Positions 17,362-26,003 of a DNA stretch of 64,000 nucleotides are shown piece after piece. The stretch covers positions 22,327 to 86,326 of the forward strand of contig NZ_JACEZS010000024.1 of the NCBI RefSeq assembly GCF_014042365.1, written 5' to 3'. Both the position numbers and the translations under genes were made by a program. This DNA comes from Rugamonas fusca. GTDB taxonomy: Bacteria; Pseudomonadota; Gammaproteobacteria; Burkholderiales; Burkholderiaceae_D. Positions within the stretch are counted from its first letter, which is position 1; each line of letters starts with the position of its first letter. The notes under the pieces were generated by a model that searched no databases, was not told where the DNA came from, and was given only the letters and a program-made list of their open reading frames with translations.

Positions 17362-18657
17362 ATGAAAATCAAAGTACTGGCCGGCCTGATCGCCGCCGGC
17401 TGCGCGGCCCCCGTCCTGGCCCAGTCGTCCGTCACCGTGTATGGCATCGCCGACGCCGGCGTGATGTACGCCGACAATGGCGGCAGCGATGCCCGCACCA
17501 AGGTAGTGAGCGGCATCGCCGACGGCTCCCGGCTCGGCTTCAAGGGCACGGAAGACATGGGCAACGGCTACAAGGCCGTGTTCAACCTGGAGGCGCGGGT
17601 GCAGCTCGACACGGGCGGCCAGCAGGCCGGCAATCTGTCGAGCAACCAGGGCTACGCGCTGACCAAGGGACTGGCCTTCACGGTACCGGCCGCCGCCGGT
17701 GGCGCCGCCACGGCCGCCAAGCTGCTGGCCGGCGTGCAGTCGGCGCTGCAGCCGGCCGTCAACGTCAATATCAACAACGCCCTGTTCGACCGCACCTCGA
17801 TGGTGGGCCTGGTCACGCCGGTGGGCGCGGTCTTGCTGGGCCGCATGTACACGCCCGACTACGAAGTGTTCAACAACGCCGACGTGTTCGAGTCGGGCAC
17901 GGCGGCCGGCTGGGGCGGCATCGTGGGCGGCACCGGCGGCCTGCTGACGGCCGGCGTGGCGATCCGTTCCGACAAGTCGATCCAATACCGGATGGAACTG
18001 CCCAACGGCGTGGCCGCCGCGCTGATGTACGGCACCGAGCATTCGGGCTACATCGGCATGGACAAGCGCTCCTGGGGCGCCAACCTGCGCTACAAGGCCA
18101 ACGGCTGGGACGTCGGCCTGGGCCACAACTATGGCACCGACCAGGTCGGCGCGCGCGGCCTGGTGACCACCACCGTGGGCGGTTCGTACAGCATCGACCA
18201 GTGGAAACTGTTCGCCGGCTACCACAAGCAAAACAACGACAATTCCGTCATCATCCGCTATGCCCACGACGCGCTGGCGCCCACCTTCGCCGCCTTCGGC
18301 CCGGCGCTGGGCCCGGTGTTGGCCGGCCAGCTCGACACCACGCTGCGCCGCACCTTCCTGCTCGACGCCGTCAGCTACCAGCTCGGCTTCCACTACCGCG
18401 TGGGCCAGGGCCGCATCATGGCCTCCGTGGTACGCCAGAACGACAAGAGCGCCTCCAACAGCGACGCCACCCAGTACGGCCTCGGCTACGACTACAACCT
18501 GTCCAAGCGCACCGACCTGTACTCGGTGGTGGCCTACATCAAGAACCAGAACGATGGCCAGTACGCGATCGGCGCGGCCAGCGCCTCGGGCGGCTTCACG
18601 GGCCATCCGGGCGAGTCCAGCAAGGGCATCCAGCTGGGCATGCGCCACCGTTTCTGA
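17362..18657 (+). CDS. Gram-negative porin, second and diverged copy
   Basis: Outer-membrane porin of 431 residues, about 90 longer than its neighbour. Signal peptide MKIKVLAGLIAAGCAAPVLA is followed by QSSVTVYGIADAGVMYADNG. Family motifs are SRLGFKGTEDMGNGYKAVFN, FDRTSMVGLVTPVGAVLLGR and the C-terminal GIQLGMRHRF. The extra length is mostly a Gly/Ala-rich insertion after the third strand (FTVPAAAGGAATAAKLLAGV) and longer loops. ATG 17362 follows GGAGA; an in-frame ATA-region start at 17329 is not supported. A terminator follows. Confidence 0.93.
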   Translation: MKIKVLAGLIAAGCAAPVLAQSSVTVYGIADAGVMYADNGGSDARTKVVSGIADGSRLGFKGTEDMGNGYKAVFNLEARVQLDTGGQQAGNLSSNQGYALTKGLAFTVPAAAGGAATAAKLLAGVQSALQPAVNVNINNALFDRTSMVGLVTPVGAVLLGRMYTPDYEVFNNADVFESGTAAGWGGIVGGTGGLLTAGVAIRSDKSIQYRMELPNGVAAALMYGTEHSGYIGMDKRSWGANLRYKANGWDVGLGHNYGTDQVGARGLVTTTVGGSYSIDQWKLFAGYHKQNNDNSVIIRYAHDALAPTFAAFGPALGPVLAGQLDTTLRRTFLLDAVSYQLGFHYRVGQGRIMASVVRQNDKSASNSDATQYGLGYDYNLSKRTDLYSVVAYIKNQNDGQYAIGAASASGGFTGHPGESSKGIQLGMRHRF

Positions 18658-18678
18658 TCGGCGGCCACGCCAGTCCAC

Positions 18679-18702
18679 AAGACGCCTGCGGGCGTCTTTT
18701 TC
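18679..18702 (+). terminator. Rho-independent terminator of the second porin
   Basis: AAGACGCC-TGCG-GGCGTCTT (18679-18698) is a perfect 8-bp stem with a 4-base loop, followed by further T residues, 21 bases after the porin stop. Confidence 0.85.
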
Positions 18703-18800
18703 ATTGCTGCGGCACAAAACGCACAGAGGGCCCATGGCAAGGTGCGCACTCGGTTAAAATGCGGTGTGCTTTCCCTCTCTTAATTAGAACGACACCATCA

Positions 18801-19472
18801 ATGACCGCCCCTCTGGACTCCGCCGCCGTCGCGCAATACCTGACCGATCACCCGCACTTCTTCGAAGAACACGCCAGCCTGCTGGGCGAGATCAAGCTGT
18901 CGAGCCCGCTGACCGGGCGCGCGGTCTCGCTGCAGGAGCGCCAGATGGAAGTGATGCGCGACAAGTACAAGGCGCTGGAATTGCGCATGGCCGAGCTGAT
19001 GCGCCTGGCCGCCGAGAACGAAGCCATCGCCAACAAGTTCCACCGCTGGACCCAGGCCCTGGTGACGGCGCGCGGCGCCGATGCGCTGGCCGGCGCCGTG
19101 TCGGACGGCTTGCGCACGGCGTTCGACGTGCCGCAGGTGACCTTGCGCCTGTGGAACACGGCGCCTGAGCATGAGGCCGCCTGGTTCACGCGCGGCGTGT
19201 CGGAGGATGCGCGCCTGTTCGCCAACAGCCTGCTGGCGCCCTACTGCGGCAGCAACAAGGATTTCGAAGCCGTGCGCTGGCTGGCCGACGCGGCCAGCGT
19301 GCAGTCGACCGTCATGATTGCGCTGCGCCAACCCGGCAGCAAGGGCAGCGCCTTCGGCCTGCTGATCCTCGGTTCGGCCGACCCGGCCCGCTTTACGGCC
19401 ATGATGGCGACCGACTTCCTGGTCCACATCGGCGAAACCAGCAGCACCGCGCTGCTGCCGCTGCTGGCCTGA
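18801..19472 (+). CDS. DUF484 family protein
   Basis: 223-residue cytoplasmic protein of the DUF484 family, which is encoded next to xerC in many proteobacteria; biochemical role not established. The N-terminal helical part begins VAQYLTDHPHFFEEHASLLGEIKL, the typical family opening, followed by a coiled-coil stretch (QERQMEVMRDKYKALELRMAELMRLAAENE) and a GAF-like C-terminal half. The stop codon is one base before the xerC start, so the two are tightly coupled. Confidence 0.88.
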   Translation: MTAPLDSAAVAQYLTDHPHFFEEHASLLGEIKLSSPLTGRAVSLQERQMEVMRDKYKALELRMAELMRLAAENEAIANKFHRWTQALVTARGADALAGAVSDGLRTAFDVPQVTLRLWNTAPEHEAAWFTRGVSEDARLFANSLLAPYCGSNKDFEAVRWLADAASVQSTVMIALRQPGSKGSAFGLLILGSADPARFTAMMATDFLVHIGETSSTALLPLLA

Positions 19473-19473
19473 C

Positions 19474-20427
19474 ATGGATGCCGGGCGCGGCAAGCAGGAC
19501 TGGGCCGCCGCCTGGCTGGAACGGCTGCGCACCCTGCGCCAGCTGTCGTCCCACACCACGGCCGCCTACGGGCGCGACTTGCGCCAGCTGGCCACCCTCA
19601 CCGCCGGGCGCGAGTGGCGTCAACTGGGCCAGGCCGATTTGCGCCGGCTGGCCGCCACCCTGCACGGCCAGGGGCTGGAACCGCGTTCCATCGCCCGCAA
19701 GCTGTCCTGCTGGCGCGGCTTTTTCGACTGGCTCATCGAACAGGGCGAGCTGCCCGCCAATCCGGCTGCCGGCGTGCGGGCGCCCAAGCAAGCGCGCGGC
19801 CTGCCGCGCGCACTGTCGGTGGACGACGCCGTGCGGCTGGTGAGCGGCGCCGGCCGGCCACAGCCGGGCGCGGCCCCGGAACCGGCCGCGCTGTGCGACC
19901 GCGCCATGTTCGAACTCTTATATTCCAGCGGCTTGCGGGTGTCGGAACTGGCCGCCATGGACCTGCAATACCGCAAGGCCGACGGCGCCCTGCCCGCCTC
20001 GCTGGGCTGGCTCGATCTCGCGCAGGGCGAGGCCGTCGTCACCGGCAAGGGCAACAAGATGCGCACCGTGCCCGTGGGCAGCGCGGCGCTGGCCGCGCTG
20101 GCGGCCTGGATCGCCGTGCGCCCGGCCCCGTCCGACGGCAGCGCGGCCCTGTTCGTCAACACGCGCGGCGCCCGCGTCAGCCCGCGCGTGGTGCAGCAGC
20201 GGCTGCGCGCCCATGCGCTGGCCTGCGGCATGCCGGTGCACGTGCACCCGCACATGCTGCGCCACTCGTTCGCCTCGCACGTGCTGCAATCGTCGGGCGA
20301 CCTGCGGGCCGTGCAGGACATGCTGGGCCACGCCAGCATCAGTTCCACCCAGGTCTACACGGCGCTCGACTTCCAGCACCTGGCCGACGTCTACGACCGG
20401 GCGCATCCGCGCGCAAAAATCAAATAA
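19474..20427 (+). CDS. xerC: Tyrosine recombinase XerC
   Basis: Site-specific recombinase that resolves chromosome dimers at dif together with XerD. 317 residues. The N-terminal SAM-like core-binding domain is followed by the catalytic domain with all active-site residues: Arg155 (SGLRVSELA), Lys192 (GKGNK), His260 and Arg263 (HPHMLRHSFA), His286 (LGHASI) and Tyr295 (QVYTALD). XerC rather than XerD is inferred from the DUF484 neighbour. Start ATG 19474 is directly after the DUF484 stop. Confidence 0.93.
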   Translation: MDAGRGKQDWAAAWLERLRTLRQLSSHTTAAYGRDLRQLATLTAGREWRQLGQADLRRLAATLHGQGLEPRSIARKLSCWRGFFDWLIEQGELPANPAAGVRAPKQARGLPRALSVDDAVRLVSGAGRPQPGAAPEPAALCDRAMFELLYSSGLRVSELAAMDLQYRKADGALPASLGWLDLAQGEAVVTGKGNKMRTVPVGSAALAALAAWIAVRPAPSDGSAALFVNTRGARVSPRVVQQRLRAHALACGMPVHVHPHMLRHSFASHVLQSSGDLRAVQDMLGHASISSTQVYTALDFQHLADVYDRAHPRAKIK

Positions 20428-20560
20428 CGCGCACAATGGCTTGATGCGCAGCAAACACACGGTTTGCAACCGTTTGCGAAATTCCGGCATAATCGGCGGC
20501 TTGGCTGGATCGCCCCAGACGGCGCCCCCAGCACCCCATCATTCATTTCGACGAGCGACC

Positions 20561-21604
20561 ATGGCACTCATCCCCACCACCATCCTGACGGGCTTTCTCG
20601 GCGCCGGCAAAACCACGCTGCTCAACCGCATCCTGCAGGAACAGCACGGCATGCGCATCGCCGTGATCGAAAATGAATTCGGCCAGGAAAATATCGACAA
20701 TGAAATCCTGGTGCAGGACAGCCAGGAACAGATCGTGGAAATGAACAATGGCTGCATCTGCTGCACGGTACGGGGCGACCTGATCGTGGCGCTGACGGCG
20801 CTGGCGCAAAAGCGCGACGCCGGCCAGCTGCAGTTCGACCGCGTGGTGATCGAGACGACCGGCCTGGCCAACCCCGGCCCCGTGGCCCAGACCTTCTTCA
20901 TCGACGAGGAAGTGGGCGCTCACTACATGCTCGACGCCGTGATCACGGTGGTGGACGCGCGCCACGCCATGCAACAGCTCGACGAGCACGAGGAAGCCCA
21001 GCGCCAGATCGGCTTCGCCGACAAGTTGCTGCTATCCAAGACCGACCTGGTGACGGCGGCCGAACTGGACGCATTGACGGCCCGCGTCAAGCACATCAAC
21101 CCGCGCGCCCCCATCGTGCGCTCCGACTTCGGCCGCCTGCCACTGGCCGAAGTGCTGGACTTGAAAGGCTTCAACCTGAACGACAAGCTGGAACTGGACC
21201 CGGACTTCCTGGCCGCCGAGGACGAGCATGCGCACGTGCACGACGAACACTGCGGCCATGCCCACGGTCCCGATTGCGGCCACGACCATCACCACAGCCA
21301 CCACACGGACGACATCGCCGCCTTCGTCTACAAGAGCGAGCGCCCGTTCGACAGCGGCAAGCTCGATGAGTTCCTGAACGGACTGGTCCAGGTGTACGGC
21401 CCTCGCATGCTGCGCTATAAAGGCGTATTGTGGATGCAAGGGGCGCAACGCAAGGTGGTATTCCAGGGCGTGCACCAGTTGATGGGCAGCGACCTGGGCG
21501 CGAAATGGGGGGAAACGGAAAACCGTGGCAGCAAAATGGTATTTATTGGCAAAAATCTACCGAAAGACATCTTTATTCGCGGTTTGGAACAATGTTTGGT
21601 ATAA
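20561..21604 (+). CDS. COG0523/CobW-family GTPase, putative zinc chaperone
   Basis: G3E-family P-loop GTPase of 347 residues. Walker A GFLGAGKTT (11-19), the metal-binding CXCC motif CICC (65-68), and Walker B-type ETTGLANPGP follow the family order. A His-rich segment (about residues 222-248; 12 His and 2 Cys, for example HEDHxxHxxHH-like spacing) lies between the GTPase and C-terminal domains and suggests metal loading, probably Zn(II). No Zur-like box is evident upstream. It stands alone between xerC and dksA. Confidence 0.88.
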   Translation: MALIPTTILTGFLGAGKTTLLNRILQEQHGMRIAVIENEFGQENIDNEILVQDSQEQIVEMNNGCICCTVRGDLIVALTALAQKRDAGQLQFDRVVIETTGLANPGPVAQTFFIDEEVGAHYMLDAVITVVDARHAMQQLDEHEEAQRQIGFADKLLLSKTDLVTAAELDALTARVKHINPRAPIVRSDFGRLPLAEVLDLKGFNLNDKLELDPDFLAAEDEHAHVHDEHCGHAHGPDCGHDHHHSHHTDDIAAFVYKSERPFDSGKLDEFLNGLVQVYGPRMLRYKGVLWMQGAQRKVVFQGVHQLMGSDLGAKWGETENRGSKMVFIGKNLPKDIFIRGLEQCLV

Positions 21605-21809
21605 ACTATCTGCGTTTTTAGCGACAGACTCCCCCGCGAATCGGGCACGGCTCGCTCGAACGCGTATGATGCGAAAGACCATAACGAAAGATTAAGTGTT
21701 GCACCATCCGGCAAGCAGTGCCGATGCGGATACCGGTGCGGCTGTGTGGCCTGGCACCCCAACAGCCCATCCATTTGAAAACTCTGTCGTATCGAAGGTA
21801 AGCGAAGTG

Positions 21810-22259
21810 ATGACTAAAACTAATAAATCGACCCCCGCCGCGAGCACTGAACGCATCCTGACCGAAGAAGAAATTCTGAAGATGGATGACAAGGATTACA
21901 TGAACCCGGCGCAAATGGCATTTTTCAAGGCCAAGCTGCAGGCCCTTGAAAAAGAATTGTTGAAGAACGCCGACGAGACCACGGAACACTTGCGCGAAAC
22001 CGTGCTGGTGCCCGATCCCGCCGACCGCGCGACCATCGAGGAAGAGCACGCACTGGAGCTGCGTACCCGCGACCGCGAGCGCAAACTGTTGAAGAAGGTG
22101 CAGCAATCGATCGTGGCCATCGACGCCGGCGACTATGGCTGGTGCGAGGAAACGGGCGAACCGATCGGCATTCCCCGCCTGATCGCCCGTCCCACGGCCA
22201 CGCTGTCGCTGGAAGCCCAGCAGCGTCGCGAACTGAAACAGAAGCTGTACGGCGACTGA
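21810..22259 (+). CDS. dksA: RNA polymerase-binding transcription factor DksA
   Basis: Secondary-channel regulator of RNA polymerase that works with ppGpp. 149 residues from ATG 21810. The coiled-coil tip has the catalytic DPADRA (Asp and Asp and Ala as in Escherichia coli DPVDRA), followed by ELRTRDRERKLLKKV. The zinc-finger region keeps the fold (YGWCEETGEPIGIPRL, ARPTATLSLEAQ) but only one cysteine remains in the whole protein, so it cannot bind zinc in the classical C4 manner. From memory, such forms are usual in Burkholderiales. A strong terminator follows. Confidence 0.95.
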   Translation: MTKTNKSTPAASTERILTEEEILKMDDKDYMNPAQMAFFKAKLQALEKELLKNADETTEHLRETVLVPDPADRATIEEEHALELRTRDRERKLLKKVQQSIVAIDAGDYGWCEETGEPIGIPRLIARPTATLSLEAQQRRELKQKLYGD

Positions 22260-22280
22260 GCCATCCGGCCACTGCCAAAG

Positions 22281-22311
22281 AAGCACGCGATGCCCTCGCG
22301 TGCTTTTTTTT
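22281..22311 (+). terminator. Rho-independent terminator of dksA
   Basis: Perfect 10-bp stem AAGCACGCGA / TCGCGTGCTT (22281-22290, 22296-22305) with a 5-base loop and eight T residues. Confidence 0.92.
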
Positions 22312-22487
22312 CGTCCACGCTTTCGCAAGCTGGCGCGCCGAATTGTGGAATTTGGTGAAAATTGTTGTATCCGCTTGCGTGCGCACATGGCAAGACCTTT
22401 CCCATAAGCTACACTACATATCCTGCGGCACGCGCTGTGCGCGTGCCGGCCAGCGTGAAACACAATGGAGCACCAACGGGGCACGAC

Positions 22488-23813
22488 GTGGGCATATTTT
22501 CGCTCTTCAAGAAACAGGACGCGCAGCGCGCGCCGGCCGCCACGGCCGGCGCCGACGAGGGCGTGCGCCTTGGCCCGAACAGCGAACTGGAACGCCAGCA
22601 AGCCCAGGCCCTGCAGCGCGACCTGGCCCGTGCCACGGCCATGAAGATCGACGCCATCGAGGCCGCCATGGCACTCGACATCTTCCAGGACACGGAACCG
22701 GCCTGGGGCAGCCGCCCCGCGCGCCCGCCGCGCCCCGCCGTGGCCGGCGACCATCCCACCCTGCCCCTGCTGGACGAGAATACGACGGAATTGCTGGGCG
22801 AGGATGACTTGCCGGCCCAGGCCGTGGCGGCCCAGACCGCGCCCGTGGTGGAGGAAATCGCCATCGTGTACGCCAACGGCCAGGCCGACATGGCCGAGCA
22901 GATGCTGGTGGACAACCTGCCGCCGGCCGGCGCCCAGGACCGCACGCTGTGGTGGATGCTGTTCGACCTGTACCAGGTCACCGGCCAGCAGGACAAGTTC
23001 GACAGCCTGTCGATCGATTACGCCAGCACCTTCGAAACGTCGCCGCCGCCCTGGAACGCGCTGCCGCCACCTGCCGCCGCCGCCAGCGGCCGGGCCTGGT
23101 CGGGCGTCACGCCCACGGAACTGTTCTCGGGCCAGCTCGACGACACCATCGCCCCCCAGCTCGAGCGCTTGCGCCAGCAAATGGCCAGCCACCCCGTGCT
23201 GCGGCTGGACTTCAGCCGGGTGCAGGGCGTCACGCCCGAGGGCTGCGCGCTGCTGCTGCCCGTGCTGCAGCAACTGCACGGCGGCGAGCGCGAGCTGATC
23301 GTGGTGGCGGCCGACCACCTGGCGGCCCTGATCCAGGCCACCGTGGCCGTGGGCAACCGCGACGGCGGCCCGGCGCCGTGGCTGCTGTTGCTGGAACTGT
23401 TGCAACTGCTCAACCGCGAAAAGGACTTCGAGGAAACGGGCATGGATTACTGCGTCACGTTCGAAGTGTCGCCGCCGTCGTTCGTGGCGCCGCGCGCCGT
23501 GGCCACGGCGGCCCGCCAGCCGCTGGCCGGCGCGCCGGACCGCTACCTGTTGCCCACCGTGGTCGAGAACCCGCTCGACGGTTTACTTGCCGCGCTGGCC
23601 GCCTATGCTGAACAGTACCAGACCCTCGTGTTCGACTGCTCGCGGCTGGCGCGCGTGGAATTTAGCGCCGCCAACGCCTTGCAGACCAGGCTGCAAGCGC
23701 TGGTGCAAGACGGCAAGAAGGTGGAGTTCCGCGACGTCAACCACCTGGTGGCGGCCCTGCTGCGGCTGCTCGGCTACGGCGAACTGGCCAAGATCTACCC
23801 GCACAAATACTGA
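22488..23813 (+). CDS. STAS-domain-like protein of unknown function
   Basis: 441-residue protein. GTG at 22488 gives the N-terminus VGIFSLFKKQDAQRAP. A low-complexity N-terminal third is followed by two repeats of the same layout: a short helical unit ending in a near-identical phrase (DSLSIDYASTFETSPP and EETGMDYCVTFEVSPP), each followed by a STAS-like fold (LRLDFSRVQGVTPEGCALLLPVL and LVFDCSRLARVEFSAANALQTRL). The first STAS unit resembles anti-sigma antagonist domains but lacks a clear phosphorylatable Ser motif. It lies between the dksA terminator and hslVU. Function unknown. Confidence 0.8.
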   Translation: MGIFSLFKKQDAQRAPAATAGADEGVRLGPNSELERQQAQALQRDLARATAMKIDAIEAAMALDIFQDTEPAWGSRPARPPRPAVAGDHPTLPLLDENTTELLGEDDLPAQAVAAQTAPVVEEIAIVYANGQADMAEQMLVDNLPPAGAQDRTLWWMLFDLYQVTGQQDKFDSLSIDYASTFETSPPPWNALPPPAAAASGRAWSGVTPTELFSGQLDDTIAPQLERLRQQMASHPVLRLDFSRVQGVTPEGCALLLPVLQQLHGGERELIVVAADHLAALIQATVAVGNRDGGPAPWLLLLELLQLLNREKDFEETGMDYCVTFEVSPPSFVAPRAVATAARQPLAGAPDRYLLPTVVENPLDGLLAALAAYAEQYQTLVFDCSRLARVEFSAANALQTRLQALVQDGKKVEFRDVNHLVAALLRLLGYGELAKIYPHKY

Positions 23814-23818
23814 CCCGT

Positions 23819-23846
23819 CTTGCAATTGCGGTGGCTAGCCCCATGT
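23819..23846 (+). promoter_or_regulatory. Sigma-32 (heat-shock) type promoter of hslVU
   Basis: CTTGCAA at 23819-23825, a 13-base spacer, then CCCCATGT at 23839-23846. This matches the RpoH consensus CTTGAAA-N(11-15)-CCCCATNT in all but one position, and it ends 35 bases before hslV, a classic RpoH target. Confidence 0.88.
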
Positions 23847-23881
23847 GCGGGACTTGAATCGCATCACTAACCGAGGTCACT

Positions 23882-24418
23882 ATGGAACAATTTCACGGCA
23901 CCACCATCCTGTGCGTGCGCCGCGGCAAGCAAGTCGCACTGGGCGGCGATGGCCAGGTCACGCTCGGCAATATCGTCATGAAAGGCACGGCCCGCAAGGT
24001 GCGCAAGCTGTACCAGGGCAAGGTGCTGGTCGGTTTCGCCGGCGGCACGGCCGACGCCTTCACGCTGCTCGACCGCTTCGAAGGCAAGCTGGAAAAGCAC
24101 CAGGGCAATTTGCTGCGCGCCTCGGTCGAACTGGCCAAGGACTGGCGCACCGACCGCGTGCTGCGCCGCCTGGAAGCCATGCTGCTGGTGGCCGACAGCG
24201 AATCGACGCTGGTCATCACCGGCAATGGCGACGTGCTGGAACCGGAGAACGGCATCGGCGCCATCGGCTCGGGCGGCACCTACGCCCAGTCGGCCGCGCT
24301 GGCGCTGCAGGAAAACACGGAACTGTCGCCGGCCGACATCGTCAAAAAGTCACTGACCATCGCCGGCCAGCTGTGCATCTATACCAACTTGTCCCACATC
24401 ATCGAAACCCTGGACTGA
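23882..24418 (+). CDS. hslV: ATP-dependent protease subunit HslV (ClpQ)
   Basis: Proteolytic dodecamer subunit of the HslUV protease. 178 residues. The N-terminal threonine nucleophile is Thr7 (MEQFHG removed, leaving TTILCVRRG). Other signatures are GGDGQVTLGN, KGTARKVRKLY, GFAGGTADAFTL and AIGSGGTYAQSAA. GAGGT precedes the ATG. hslU starts four bases after its stop. A heat-shock promoter lies just upstream. Confidence 0.98.
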   Translation: MEQFHGTTILCVRRGKQVALGGDGQVTLGNIVMKGTARKVRKLYQGKVLVGFAGGTADAFTLLDRFEGKLEKHQGNLLRASVELAKDWRTDRVLRRLEAMLLVADSESTLVITGNGDVLEPENGIGAIGSGGTYAQSAALALQENTELSPADIVKKSLTIAGQLCIYTNLSHIIETLD

Positions 24419-24422
24419 ACCC

Positions 24423-25757
24423 ATGAACATGACCCCACAGGAAATCGTCGGCGAACTCGATAAACACGTGGTCGGCCAGGCCAAGGCCAAGCGCGCCGTC
24501 GCCATCGCGCTGCGCAACCGCTGGCGCCGCCAGCAGGTGGCCGAGCCGCTGCGCCATGAAATCACGCCCAAGAACATCCTGATGATAGGCCCGACCGGCG
24601 TGGGCAAGACGGAGATCGCGCGCCGCCTGGCCAAGCTGGCCGACGCCCCGTTCATCAAGATCGAAGCGACCAAGTTCACGGAAGTGGGCTACGTGGGGCG
24701 CGACGTGGACACCATCATCCGCGACCTGATCGACATCGGCATCAAGCAGACCCGCTCGTCCGAGATGGCCAAGGTGCGCGCGCGCGCCGAGGACGCGGCC
24801 GAGGACCGGGTGATCGACATCCTGGTGCCGCCGGCGCGCGACTTCGGCTTCAACACGGCCAGCAGCGAACCGCAGGCCGGCGACGCCACGCGCCAGACCT
24901 TCCGCAAGCGGCTGCGCCAGGGCGAACTGGACGACAAGGAAATCGAGCTGGAGCTGGCCGAGGCCAGCCCGCAGATGGAAATCATGGCCCCGCCCGGCAT
25001 GGAGGAAATGACGGAGCAGATCAAGACCATGTTCTCGGGCATCGGCGGCGGGCGCAAAAAATCGCGCAAGCTCAAGATCAAGGACGCCATGAAGATCCTG
25101 GTGGACGAGGAAGCGGCCAAGCTGATCAACGAAGACGAGATGAAGCACAAGGCGATCCAGAACGTGGAGCAGAACGGTATCGTGTTCCTCGACGAAATCG
25201 ACAAGATCGCCTCGCGCTCGGAAGTGGGCGGGGCCGACGTGTCGCGCGCCGGTGTGCAGCGCGACCTGCTGCCGCTGGTGGAGGGCACCACCGTCAACAC
25301 CAAGTACGGCATGATCCGTACCGACCACATCCTGTTCATCGCGTCCGGCGCCTTCCACCTGGCCAAGCCGTCCGACCTGATACCCGAGCTGCAGGGACGC
25401 TTCCCGATCCGGGTGGAGCTGGAATCGCTGTCGATTGCCGATTTCGAACGCATCCTCACCAGCACCGACGCCTGCCTGACCAAGCAGTATGAAGCGCTGC
25501 TGGCCACCGAGGACGTCAAGCTCGAGTTCGCGCCGGACGGCATCAACCGGCTGGCCGAGATCGCGTTTTCCGTCAACGAGCGCACCGAGAACATCGGCGC
25601 GCGCCGGCTGTACACGGTGATGGAAAAGCTGCTCGAGGAAATCTCGTTCACGGCCACGGAAACGTCGGACAAGGTGCTCACCATCGACGCGGCCTACGTC
25701 AACGCCCGGCTCGACGCGCTGGCCGTCAACGAAGACTTGTCGCGTTACGTGCTGTAA
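24423..25757 (+). CDS. hslU: HslU (ClpY) ATPase subunit of the HslUV protease
   Basis: AAA+ unfoldase of 444 residues. Walker A GPTGVGKT (56-63), pore loop GYVG (89-92), the inserted I-domain (about 110-230), Walker B GIVFLDEIDKIA, sensor regions and the C-terminal EDLSRYVL tail that docks into HslV. The SD is weak, as expected for a gene translationally coupled to hslV. Confidence 0.98.
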   Translation: MNMTPQEIVGELDKHVVGQAKAKRAVAIALRNRWRRQQVAEPLRHEITPKNILMIGPTGVGKTEIARRLAKLADAPFIKIEATKFTEVGYVGRDVDTIIRDLIDIGIKQTRSSEMAKVRARAEDAAEDRVIDILVPPARDFGFNTASSEPQAGDATRQTFRKRLRQGELDDKEIELELAEASPQMEIMAPPGMEEMTEQIKTMFSGIGGGRKKSRKLKIKDAMKILVDEEAAKLINEDEMKHKAIQNVEQNGIVFLDEIDKIASRSEVGGADVSRAGVQRDLLPLVEGTTVNTKYGMIRTDHILFIASGAFHLAKPSDLIPELQGRFPIRVELESLSIADFERILTSTDACLTKQYEALLATEDVKLEFAPDGINRLAEIAFSVNERTENIGARRLYTVMEKLLEEISFTATETSDKVLTIDAAYVNARLDALAVNEDLSRYVL

Positions 25758-25767
25758 CGGAGAGATC

Positions 25768-25962
25768 ATGGCCAACAAGGCGCTGGCGACCCGGCAGAAA
25801 ATGCAGTTCCGCGTGGGACCGTCGCCCAAGCCACGCAATCCGGTGGCCGTGGCGGCCAAGCTGCGTTCGGCCGGGCCGCATGTGAAAACGCCGTCCGGCC
25901 AGCGCCAGGCGGCCAAGCGGGCGCTGGCCAAGGCCTTGCTGAAGAAGCACGACGAAGAGTGA
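25768..25962 (+). CDS. Small basic hypothetical protein
   Basis: 64 residues, very rich in Lys, Arg and Ala (MANKALATRQKMQFRVG ... AAKRALAKALLKKHDEE), ten bases after hslU with a good GGAGAG ribosome site five bases from the ATG. No known domain. The tight spacing suggests it belongs to the hslVU transcript. A strong hairpin follows. It may be a nucleic-acid-binding or ribosome-associated peptide (inference only). Confidence 0.65.
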   Translation: MANKALATRQKMQFRVGPSPKPRNPVAVAAKLRSAGPHVKTPSGQRQAAKRALAKALLKKHDEE

Positions 25963-25968
25963 ACCGTC

Positions 25969-25994
25969 AGCGGGCGCCGGGGTTGGCGCCCGCT
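25969..25994. terminator. Bidirectional hairpin between the hslVU unit and the OMP gene
   Basis: Perfect 10-bp inverted repeat AGCGGGCGCC / GGCGCCCGCT with a 6-base loop in the gap between convergent stops. Confidence 0.65.
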
Positions 25995-26003
25995 CTCGGG
26001 TAA

